This document shows, piece by piece, positions 51,142 to 63,100 of a stretch of 64,000 nt of DNA. The notes under the pieces are model-generated. The model was not told the origin of the DNA and ran no database searches. It was given only the letters and a program-made list of their open reading frames with translations. A program made the translations under genes and the position numbers. How positions within the stretch are numbered: the stretch's first letter is position 1; every line of letters begins with the position of its first letter. Source of the DNA: Temnopleurus reevesii (taxonomy: Eukaryota; Echinodermata; Echinoidea; Temnopleuroida; Temnopleuridae); NCBI GenBank assembly GCA_036244855.1, contig BQKZ01000125.1:147286-211285 (forward strand), in the 5' to 3' direction.

Positions 51142-54100
51142 GTGGCTACTTGTATTGCGCACAGGTCTACCTTTCGATGCTCATGGCGTTATATTGGGAA
51201 GAAAAATAATTGAAATGATTCTTGCCTTATCCCAACATGTATAAACACTGATTGACAGTGCTATACCAAGAAGCTGTGAAAAAAAATCCACAGGCATTCT
51301 CGGGTAGGAATCGAACCCAAAATCTCCTGATGACTAGACAGGCATCTTACCGCTAGACTATTGAGAGCCGATGGTAGTGGCGGGCTCTATTCATGTTATA
51401 GCAGCAGGTACTGCGTAAATTTCAATTCAATGATTTTTGTGTTGGATAGATGAATAATTGAAATAATCCCAACATGTATAAACAATAATTGACAGTGCTT
51501 TACCGAGAAGCTGTGAAAAAAAATCCACAGGCATTCTTGGAGAGGAATCGAAACCCACGATCTCCTGATAACTAGACAGGTGTCTTACCACTAGACCACC
51601 GAGAGCCGATGGTAGTGGCGGGCTTGATTCGTGTTGGGATAATGCATGAATTATTTCAATTATTTATCTACCCAACACAAAAATCATTAAATTGATTTTT
51701 ACGCAGTACCTGTTGCTATAACATGAATCGAGCCCCTGAATCGTGTTGCTTCCGGGGTCCTATGTGACTGGGGCTTACTAGCCCGTTCCGTCTAATCGGG
51801 GTCTAAGATATCGATCATCACTGCTAACTCTAGCGTGGCAAATTTTTCAAAGAAATTTATGCTTTTGGAATACGTCATGTTAAGTAGTAGAATATACATT
51901 AATTGGATTGCTTTTGTGATGGGTTGCTGTATATAAACAATCGCTTTAATCACTATAAAATTCTCTGTTCATCAAAGATTCTGGAAGTGAAATATTAGTT
52001 GGAAACTTGAAGCAGAGATGCCAACCATTCCAGAAATCTGTATAAGTTGATATTTTTGCAACTATTTTTTTCTTTTCGTGACCATGAATTTGCTAAAATT
52101 TACACCAAGTACGATGCCATTGACTTGTCTCCAACGATCTTTCAAGAACATGAAAATAACACTTGTTCAATAAGTCTGAAATTCAGTGAACTTGCAAAAT
52201 ATATGCATGCTACAATATTGGCTTTCACTGTATGCATTTTCTTTCCCATCTGTTCAGGGGTTGAATCATTCACATTCTAATTTGCATACACTGAAATGGT
52301 TGGCCTCTCTGCTTGAAGGAATTCACATTTACATTCTGCATTAGAGTGTGGTTGGAAAGTGCTAATATTAATGTTTATATGAATGAACTGACCTAAATAG
52401 ATTAGTCCACACCCTTTTAGAGGACAATGAAGCCACATACCCAAAAATGATTACAAGTACGGTACTCTATAATCCGATATTACCCCTCTCATTAAAGTAA
52501 TGACCAAACTTGAGATATACTAATGAGGAAATTGAATGGTTTCTAGGTGAAACCGTACAACTAAACAGGAAAGATGAACAATTTGGAATACTTGGGACAT
52601 AAATTAGGAATTGCAATTTCATAATGTGAAATGATTATTGTGCCCAGCATTCGTAAAAGATGTGCTTGAGTCTGCCATTGAGGTACAAAAACAAACAAAC
52701 AAAAACAAACATTATGAAAAAGATCTTAACGAACTGAATTACCTCCGAGAATAATCATGTTTTAAACTCCAAGTAGAAATTGTTAAAAGGACTCCACGCC
52801 AAAAATATCTTGCTTTGATTGAAACGGATCAAACATAGTTTGAACAAATTGGACTATAGATAAGAAAGTAATCAATATTTGAAAAATATCTAAAGAAATA
52901 CTACAACAGTGAAATTTTAAAAAAAAATTGGCAACTTTGGGTCACGTGACATGACGTGTTGATGACGTAGGTTCATCACTTCTGTACAATAAGTGTATTG
53001 TACCCTGTTGCTATTTATGCTCTGATTTTAAGCCATTGGACTAAAAAATCATTTCTTTTCTCAATGAATTCATCTAGTTGGATGTATATTCTTGAATATA
53101 ACTTCTGAATTATTATTGTTCATAGAGAAGAGAAAACAGAATTCTATAGATAAATATGATCTTAAGAAATATGTATTTTGTGTTGTAATTACGCTTTCAC
53201 ATCAGCAAAATTACGGTTTGCCACTATTAATTCTGGTAAAGGAATATTTCATCATTTTGAATTTAAAAGGACAAAAATCATACCAAAAACAAGAAAATAG
53301 GCATAAAGCAGCAACAAAACAGTCAATTGATATCTTAATTTTCATATTCATGCAATCAATTAATAGAATAATCAAAATTGTTGGAACTAGATATTGTAGA
53401 GAAGGGACGAATACAAATCATCACCACGTCATATCACGTGATCCGAAGTTGCCAATTTGCTAAAAATATAACTGTTTGAATTATTTTTAAATATATATAT
53501 TTCAAATGTCCGTAACTTTCTTATTTAATGTCCGATTTCACTCAAACTTTTTAGTTATATGTTCGTCTAAATTTTGCGCTTTTAACAAAAGCAAGTTGTT
53601 TTGAGCTCTGAGTATAAACTGCTGAATGAGATGAATCACGGGGACAAAAAATCACGACATAAACATTTATAGAAAAGATTGCATTGTACAAACAAATTTG
53701 TTTTAAAAAGAGACTAACCTTCAAAACAACTGACTTCTCAAATTGCTGGACTGTATGTGACTTCTTCTGGATAAACTTCTGGTATTCTGTAGAATAGAGA
53801 TGAGAAAAAAATCAGTGTTGAAAATGATGATTGTGCCTCCAATAAAAGTGCATCTTTCACCACTCCTCATGGAAAATATATTTTATTTACCGTACATGCA
53901 CCAGTGTCTGGCCTCTTCGAGCAGTTTTGCTCTTTCACAAGTCACAAAATCTAATATTTTAAATTAATTTAAGGTTATTATTTGCCGAAATTCTGGGTTT
54001 TTAATTGATGCGCATAATTTCATAGAGTGCGCCCGAATGTTTGAATGGCAATCAGCAATCACCAAGTGAAATGGGGCAGGAGTAGCCAGCCCCTTGTCTC

Positions 54101-57100
54101 TTATAATTTGATCCCCCATAGGTATTGTGTTAAAGTGTATGTGCACTTATTAATGCGTGCGCATTTAACCTCACCCTAGGGGCTGGGCTAATGAAGTGCA
54201 TGTGCAGCACGGCACTATAGTAGTACACTATAAATGCAGCTCCGCTCAAATGCACGGTCTCTTCGAAAACTGAAAGCGGCAACTGATCTTGAAAAACTGT
54301 ATCATCTTTCCGAGAGTGATCATAAAACTCCAAAACATTGACCTTTTGCCCCAAGCCGGATGTTTACAACGGAAGTCATTGATCTTCATTGTCATTAAAT
54401 TTTGACTGTCAACAAGTACATGGGACTCTGTCTGCTACTCACTTAGAAACGACGATAAAATATCTCTTTTGGAGACCTGGTAAGTCCCATCCATTATAAT
54501 TTGTGGGGGAAAGGAAGGGTTGAAGCCTCATGCAAGTTCCAAGTCCTATAAAATTGGGATTTTAGTTTTTAAAAGGGTGATTTGGGCAGGTTTTCAAACA
54601 AATTTTCTGAGTGCTACACGGGCGGTATAGCGTCAATTCCATAGCTCTCTGGAGTAGTGACAATGTCAAAAATTTTAAAAACTATTCCAGAGAGCTATCC
54701 GTATGTTGCACTGCATTGATAACGTGATCTTCATGAAAAAACATATTGAGGATTTCATAATTGGATAAGGCATAAATTTTAAAGCACGGCACCAACTTTT
54801 GCATGGATGGTTGTTTTAATCATATCAAAGCATTTATTTCAATGTAATTTCAAACGTGACTGTTATTTCAAACAAACTAGAATGTTTCTGATCAAGCTCT
54901 AGATATCCGATCTGGTAAATAATAGCAATATTGAAATGAAACATTGTAGTGCCAACAATAAAACTGTTCACATTATCTATCCGTCTTGAACCAATGAACC
55001 AACATTTGAGAATATGCCATCAGCTAGAAAACAACCAACTATTTTGTCAAAGCTATTATGCCATTTTTTGAAGAAGAAAAAATATAGAACACTTTATACA
55101 ACTCAGAACCACTGATGGTTAATAAAATGTTTGCCAGGGGAAAGAGTTCCAATAAATATCATTCTTCGCCTCTGAATTGATCACTGATAACTATTCATCT
55201 CTTTGCTACACAAAATAGAATAGAATATGGAAATGAATTTAAAACAGTTGGCATGTATTGCTACCCTTGTGTTAGGAGTACAGATGACTCTGCCTAAGTC
55301 GACTCTCTTGTGACAATGAAAATCTGTTTGATATAGGAGAATTTCAACTTTCAAAACTTGGCTGAGGCAATTATTCGACTGAAGATGGAGTTGTTCAAAA
55401 CTTGTAGACGATTGAATGCGCCAATCAAAATCATTGTTTAATGCGCGTCTTGTTAGAAGCGTATATCACAATTTGAAACTGATTTACAGTTGATTTGCGA
55501 TCAATTGCAACTTTTAAACAACACCTTAGTCGACTCTCTTGGGACCATGAAAATCTGTTCAACTTGGGAAAAATTTGACTTTCAAAATGTAAATAAAAAC
55601 ATTTCTATTAATTTATTAAAGCAATTATTGATAACTTTTACAAGTTCTACATAGGCAGAGTTGTCTGCAATTCATTTTCTAGAATGCTTCTTACCATTGT
55701 AGACCATCTCAAAGTTGAATGGATCACCCTCATACAGATCTGTGAGATGACGCATGGCAATGATGAGACACAGTTGAAGTATTGATACACCTACAAACGT
55801 CAAATATAGATACCAGTACCTTAACATATAGATCTTTTTTTTAGAGAGAGATGGTGATGTTATGTGCAATGTAACATGTAGTACCTTGTAGAGAAGGGAG
55901 TGTCCTCTCAGTAAGGAGTGCTGTTCAAGACCAATGCACTGCATGCCAGCTAACACAGTCATTGTCCCTCAGTGTAGAAGACATACCTGAATGTCCATTG
56001 AATGGTGCTATTCAGGCATGCACCTATTGTTCCATTATCATGTGTCCTCCAGGTATGTGCCTTCATGGTATGTGCTATTCTATCTATAACAGGTAGTCCA
56101 GATATTTTATTTCTTTGTGTGCTGCAGTAAGATAAGGATTACCATAATGCAATTTTTCAAAAGCAAATTCAAGCATTTTCATAGTTTGTTTAGATAAGAT
56201 TGACTAAGAAATGTATTTATCATCGCGAAACGAAATGACGACATACGTCGCTCTCTACAACAGCATATCGTCTAGCGCGCAAAATGAATGCAAATTCCCT
56301 TCTGCACACAATACCAGCAAAAGCTCCAGTCACTTGGCCCGTCTACACTGTGTAGGAATAATGGCCGATTGGCATTTTCAAACTGAAATAAGCCAAAATA
56401 CTTGCAAAAGTCTTCTAATTTCACACACAGTTACATTAAAAAAAGCATGTAAAGTAATAGGCGGGTTTATTATTAAAATATTAAAATTGATGTGCTTTCC
56501 TTACCACTGGACGTAGTTACGTATTCCTTAAATCGTTTGCTAACAATAAGACTACAATATTTGGAATCCAGTTTGCATACATTACTTGTTGCTATGTCGG
56601 GCAAGCCTTGGGCAAGCTTTAAGGTTGTCAAGAACAACCTTTGTTTTAAAGATATGCATAAAATTTGCACTGTTAGTAAACCCACCTATTTGTGAATTCA
56701 TCAGCTCATTTCATATTAAATATATGCATCCTGACCATAACTAATCTATACCTTTAACAAAATATGAACCATCAATTTTGTTTACATATATTGCTGCCGA
56801 CCACTTAACTTACATACATACCTCAAACATGTGATAATTTTCCCTTTGTATGCCCAGCTTTATTAATTTTCATATTCATCTTTGCAAAATTGGGTTGGAG
56901 GGTTAATTGATAACAGGAATAAATAAAGGGAAAACAAATGTGAACCCAAGAATTTTGAACACTGAAAATCCTATTTTCCTTCCTAATGGTTCATAATGGT
57001 TCAAATACCTGTGTTTCATAGTCATTGGTTAAAAAGACCCCCCCCCCCTCCCCCATTCAAACACACAAATGAGTATTGGGCCCGGCATATTCTTATATTG

Positions 57101-60100
57101 ACATATTTGCATAAAACTCTAGTAAAAGTACACAGAAAATCATCTGCATCATTTAAATGATAGTATCTTGAGTGAATTGGAAATATTACAAATTTTTACC
57201 AAAAGATCATGCTGAATTACTAATTACATTCAACTTTCTTCAATCAGATCCTAAATCTTACCATGTAACATAGCTGCCTTTGAGTCTGCGCTGTGTATTT
57301 TTCGACTCTCCAATAGCTGGTGACTCTCAAATGTGGGATGGTCTCTATCTATTCTTGAAATTGGCAATAGCTGCAAAAGGCACAAAAAGAAAAAATGCAT
57401 TCATTACTCCATAACTTGTCACAATACTTGTCACAGTTTGAATCAACAGTTTAAAAATAAAAGAGTTTAAATGATCTTAAAGGTACTACAATATGGACAA
57501 TTAATTTATCTATTTATCTATTCAAGATGGGTAGTCTCGTTCAAGCCACATGGCCTGCTTTACAACAGAGACCTTCCAAAATAACCTTCATTAGAGTACA
57601 TGAAGGTATCATAATCTATCTGTACTTGAGTGACCTTGATGTTGGGCATTAAGTACTTAAAACTTAATGGTACCTATGTACAAACGGATACGCAAACGGT
57701 ATGAAGTAAATTGATATAATGATTACAACTACTTAATTAATTACAATAAAATGATTGGATAGAAATTAGTCTGGTCGTGATCTACACCTAAAATGCCAGA
57801 ATAATCAATTTTGATTGTGGGCGTAAACTGAGAGACAAGACAAGACAAGACAAGATAAATTACAAAAAAAAACATTCTGTGGAACCAAAACTTATGTACA
57901 TGTATTCTACTGAGATTGAAATTAAAGAGGTAATGTGATATTTTGTGAACATATTGAATTTTTATATTCATTTTCATGATTAGCATATGGTTGAAAAATA
58001 TCTTTTCAGAGAACTTTAAACACAAGATCGGAAGCAATTTTTTGGTTGTATAGAACATGATCAAAATTTCTTTCTGAACTTACTTGCAACTCTTAACAAA
58101 CCTTTTGCAATGATTTACAAGTACTTAAAAATTCCAAAATGCACTACATTCTGCAAACATACGCAAACCTTTGCTGCACAAAGAGATACCCCCTTTCAGA
58201 GTTGATGTATCTTACCATTAGACTATACAGGCTTCTGATTGATTTATCCAAGCCATATGTCTTCTGGAGAATCTCTATTATGGTTGAATCTTCTGTTGCC
58301 ATCTGGGTTGGAGGAAAGGAAAACAAAGCTTGAAATTAAATCATTATGCCCAAAATTCATTTTTTTTTAAGCAAACATCCACCCAAAGACAAGGCCATTG
58401 AAAGAAATTATTATGCAAAAGAATTCAGAACAGGACTTGTTAAAGAGCAAATTTACTATTTCAATAGTATGTATGGGTGATGGAAAAAAACTAGATCAAC
58501 CGATGTTCAAGGCAATAGCTGACATTGCCGAAATTCAAAATAAAATTTGGCTGCTTCACCTTGTGCGATGTTCATAGTACCAAACGTTTGGACAAAATAT
58601 GAATATTCTGAATTTTTTAATTCATTGGTCACGTATGCTTACTTATATTTCATATGTCAATTCACTAATACTCAGCTGGATGACTGTTACAAACCTCAAT
58701 GTGTTTATTCCATTCTTTGGCAAATGCCTTGTCCGTGAAATTTGAGGGCAGCAGAAGAGTATCCCTGAAGACATCACAGTACTGGTCAAAGGTCAGAGTG
58801 TTGAAGACGTGAATCTGACGATGGGAGAAGCGAGATTTCACCCTCTTCTCAAGCAGCTCAACAACATCCTTGGAAAGACAAAAAGGCAAGAAAGTGATAT
58901 AAGTGGTTGAGAAATGCACATGTTGAATATACAAATTACACTGCCATTTGTCCAAGATAATGCTATTACTGATATCAAAGCACTTCTATATTCCATGCTA
59001 CAATTAATCCACTAGTTTAAATCTATACTATTCATCCGCTATTACTATTTCTATACTTTTACACCTCTTTCAGGGCACAATTCTAGTTTTTCAATTTTGC
59101 AAACAGTAAAAGGGGGCAAATGAGGACACCAAAGTTTACGGTGGAAAACTTTTATCCTTTTGAATAAGTCGTATTCTTCTGAGGACCCTGTTCCAGGACA
59201 ACCCTTCAAAATCAATGGGGGGGGGGAATTGAAAGCAAATACTAGTTAATCAATCTTAAACCTCTTTTCAAAAGTTTGTCTCTTCCCTCCAGCATTTTTG
59301 TTCACCCAGTTTTACAGTGCTATTCACCTCTACTATCAACCCTCTACTCTCAAAGGTGTACGAGAAGAGGCTTTATGAGGAGAGGTCTTGTGATACACAA
59401 ACAGATCAATCTTTACTCTCAAACCTCACTTACGCCTCTTTCCTCAAATCTCTCCTCTCACACCTCCACTTGAAAACCTTCCTCGTACACTCTACTCTTA
59501 TACCTCTCCTCTTACACCTCTACGACTACACTTTGTTACACCCTACCTACCAGCCTACATGTGACTCCAATGACTGTAATGGGTGTCTGTGCAGACTGAC
59601 AAACATCAAACAGATTGCAGAGAAGTGTCTGGTTCTTGTGATGAGCAAACAGATCAAACTTTACTCTCAAACCTTGTTACCACCTCTTCCCACAAATCTC
59701 TCCTCTACTCTTTCAACTCTACTCTCAAACTTCTCCTCTTACACCTCTACGACTACACCTCTGTTACACCCTACCTACCAGCCTACATGTGACTCCAATC
59801 TTGACAGATCAATCGTTACTCTCAAACCTCGCTTACACCTCCTCCCTCAAATCTCTCCTTCACTCTTTCAACTCTACTCCCAAACCTCTTCTCTTACACC
59901 TCTCCTCTACGATTACACCTTTGTTACACCCTGCCTATCAGCCGACATGTGACTCCGATGGGTGTCTGTGCAGACTGACATACATCAGACCGATTTTAGA
60001 GAAGTGTCTGGTTCTTATGATGCACAAAAAGTACAATCTTTACTCTCAAACCTCGCTTTCACCTCCTCCCTTAAATCTCTCCTCTACTCTTTCAACTCTA

Positions 60101-63100
60101 CTCTCAAACCTTTCTTCTTACACCTCTCAAACCTCTTATGTTACACCGCTACTCTCAAAACCTCTCCTCTTACACCTCTACGACTAAACCTCTATTACAC
60201 CCTACCTACCAGCCTACATGTGACTCCAATGACTGTGATGGGTGTCTGTGCAGACTGACAAATATCAAACAGATTGTAGAGAAGTGTTTGGTTCTTATGA
60301 TGAGCAAACAGATCAAACTCGTCCACAACAAACAGGATGGATTGCGCCCCACTCGAATCTGAGGGAATCAAATCACCAGTATATACTTTTTAACGATTTT
60401 GAAAAAATGCAAGGCAATGATTTCAAACATCAAAATTGATGAAATATGTTTTCTGTGGGATCCAAATTAGGAAAAGAAAAATATAAAACTTATTCTTTTT
60501 GTCATCTTTTTCATCTTTCTTAAATCTTTTAGGGGAGCATCTGGTTTTTATGATAATCAAACAGTACAGTGAGCAGAAGGGACAAAGAATTTTGGACAAA
60601 GTAAACGACTTCATTGAAGCATTCACAATGTCTTCATTGAAGCCTTCCCAATAGCTTTATGAACACAAACGAAAGCAATTTCCCTATATTTGTGTGATGC
60701 CTGTTCAATGTTTCTCCGCGGAGTAAGAGGAAAGGAAATTTCTTTTATGTGTATCTCGCTATTGTGAAGGCTTGAATGACTTTGTTTACTTTTTCCAAAG
60801 TCCTTTTCCCTTTTGCTCAGAATGCAGGTCAATATGAGAAATTCAAAGCATTACCGTCAATTAAAGAAGTTAAATTCTATTTTTCTCCTGAAAAAATCTC
60901 TTGTAAGAATATTCATACTTGTAAAATATCAAGGAAGCTACAAGTGAATAAAAATATTCAACATCATTTTCATTCTACCTTCAGGATATATATCTCTCAG
61001 TGCAAGGTATCATGATAAATCACTTAATTTTGTATTTATTGTTATATTACTCTCTGTTATTATATGTTACATATGATTGTAAACCCTTTGTTATATTTGA
61101 TGTTATTGACGTTCTTGTTGTTATTGGAATAGAAATGGAATAAAGATTAATTCATTCATTCACAGCTTTTGTAAAACAGCTTTTTCTTCAAGACAAACTT
61201 TATTGTCTCGTAATACTTCATACTTTATTCAGATTCAATACACATGGGCACGTATTCAGATAGCGAGGTTTAACTTAACCCTGGACTAAGTCATTGTTAT
61301 TTAGACCCGGGCTATTGAAAAGTTAAACCAAGAGTCTAAATGACAATGACTTAGACCTGGGTTAACTTAAACCTCACTATCGGAATACGGGCCATGGTTT
61401 TTAGAAGTGCAAGAGTGGCAATAATCGACATATACTTTATTTATCATACAACTAAAGAATCTCTCCCCTATAATCATAATAGAAATAATAATACACAACA
61501 TTTATATAGCACTTAACATGAAGTGTTTCTACGCGCTCTATGCATTATTACCCAGCTATACACTGAGCATGTGAACAAGCCATGGTGTCAACGGCCAAAA
61601 TGGATCTCAAATTATGATGCTGGCAGCAAATTAAAAAAGGCGATCTCACGATTTATTTCATGCATTACGAGTCATATTTTGCATATCCATTGCCTAATAA
61701 CAGAATCATAAGATGTGCATTTTTTAATGTAATTCTTAAGACCCCTGATTAAGTAAAAGGAAAGTTATATTTATGGACGATTTTTTCAATGCTACTGTTT
61801 TTCTGTGGTCGGTACCCGATTGTGGAAGTTCAAGGTGTTTTTGAAGGATTCTTTTCCTTCCACATTAAGGGGGCCAGTTCTTTAGTGATAATTTGAAATG
61901 TGCCTTTCAACTTTCAACTTTCAACCTTTCAACTGCTAAAAGCAATTTAAAGCCAACAAATGATGAATAATCACGACTTTTATGTAAATTCTTATTATAT
62001 CCTTTATAAAATGCTAATTATCTCGGAATTAAAAATTTTGGACAAAAATTGCTATAACTTGAAAAATATTCATCAGAATTACATAAAAATTGGCAGGAAT
62101 ATTTGTTTTTACACAACAAACAATCCTATGATGGTTTTTCTGCATACCTACCTCACAAGCAAAGTTATTGGCAAATCTCACTCAAATTTCTGTTTTTTCT
62201 TTGAAATATGTTAATTATATGTAAATGATGAAAATTATTCAAATGGTGTCATAGGATTGCTTTGCTTACCATATACTATCAAAATCACACACAAGAGCTT
62301 TGATATCTCAAGTATAATTTGAGTAGTAGTACAAACAATGAGCACTTTAATATTTTGTTGTCCTTGACAAATTTGCATATAATTTGCATATTTAATAAGA
62401 TAAATAAATTTTTGAAGCAGATTTAGATTCTCCATTGTCTCAACCTTCCAAAAATGTATGGTTTGTTGGGGTTTACTTATTCAAGTAAAGATATATTTAG
62501 AAATCATTATTGAAGTTCATTTCACTCTATTTTACCAGACTGGCCCCCTTAAGAGTAGCCGAAAAATCCTGCATGGTCGAAAACCTTTTCAGTTTCTCTT
62601 CATTTTCAAACAGAACATAAAAATCTTACCTTTCTTCAAGGATTCCAACAGGAATGCCAGATTTTCAGAAAAGGATCCCTGCAAAACAAAACAGGTAAGA
62701 CATTTTGATGAAAACCAGGGCTGCCGTAAATCAGCTTTTGACCGACTCATTCTATACTAATCACAACAGCAGCACTTATATCATTTGGTAAGAAATGTAT
62801 ACCTGTTATGCTCCGTCCAAGTGAGGTCGTTGTGAGCAGAAGGGACAAATGTTGTTGACAAATTAAACAACTTTCATTGAAGCTTCGCAGTAGCAAGTCA
62901 TATGAAAGAAATTTTCTTCCCTCTTGTTCTGTGTGGAAAAATGTTGGCCAAGTGTTGCATCTGTTCAGTGAATGATCAGGATGTTATTTTCTTTTCTGTT
63001 ATCATGAAGCTGTTGTGAATGCGTGAATGAAGTTGTTTACTTTGTCTAATTACTTGGTCACTTCTGCTCAATGTGAGTCTGATCTGCATTGCTGATGCAT

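Larger units (their letters stand above)
47918..53718 (-). other. ORC4: Last ORC4 intron (5.8 kb)
   Basis: Between the exons at 53786-53719 and 47917-47723. It holds a foldback element (48747-48967), a 231-bp tandem duplication (49521-49976), a TTAA element (50076-50597), the tRNA-derived SINE cluster (50764-51740), foldbacks at 52006-52318 and 52786-53606, and no gene. Confidence 0.85.
53787..55694 (-). other. ORC4: ORC4 intron
   Basis: Contains a dispersed repeat (54130-54715) related to that at 3085-3815, and a nested pair of elements at 55281-55667. Nothing coding seen. Confidence 0.8.
59385..60209 (-). repeat. Four decayed tandem partial copies of the ORC4 Walker B exon, with flanking intron
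   Basis: Downstream of the working exon in transcript order lie partial copies, each followed by the same purine-rich (- strand) intron start. Copy at 60038-59939: stop codon (TAC to TAA), nine bases lost, donor GT changed to AT. Copy at 59813-59779: internal deletion leaving only both ends. Copy at 59660-59551: 110 nt, open frame [14 protein letters not shown] to CRL, donor kept, but 5' third with Walker B and acceptor missing. Copy at about 59411-59385: only DLFVYHK remains. The unit includes the CT-rich (+ strand) intron DNA, which also repeats. The open + strand frames across 59317-60258 are translations of this array. Confidence 0.88.
60359..62629 (-). other. ORC4: ORC4 intron
   Basis: Holds foldback elements at 60570-60820 and 61246-61393, an AAT-type run with an AACATTTATATAGCACTTAA motif near 61485-61520, and a TTAA-flanked element at 61865-62552. 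No gene. Confidence 0.8.

Noticed and set aside
50830..51620. Three tRNA genes on the - strand
   Set aside because: B boxes are good, but the acceptor and anticodon stems have mismatches, one copy has an extra base in the B box, and all share long non-tRNA tails; this is a SINE signature.
59317..60258. Several overlapping + strand open frames rich in leucine, serine and threonine
   Set aside because: They are antisense translations of the CT-rich ORC4 intron and exon-copy array; composition follows the repeat and no family is recognisable.
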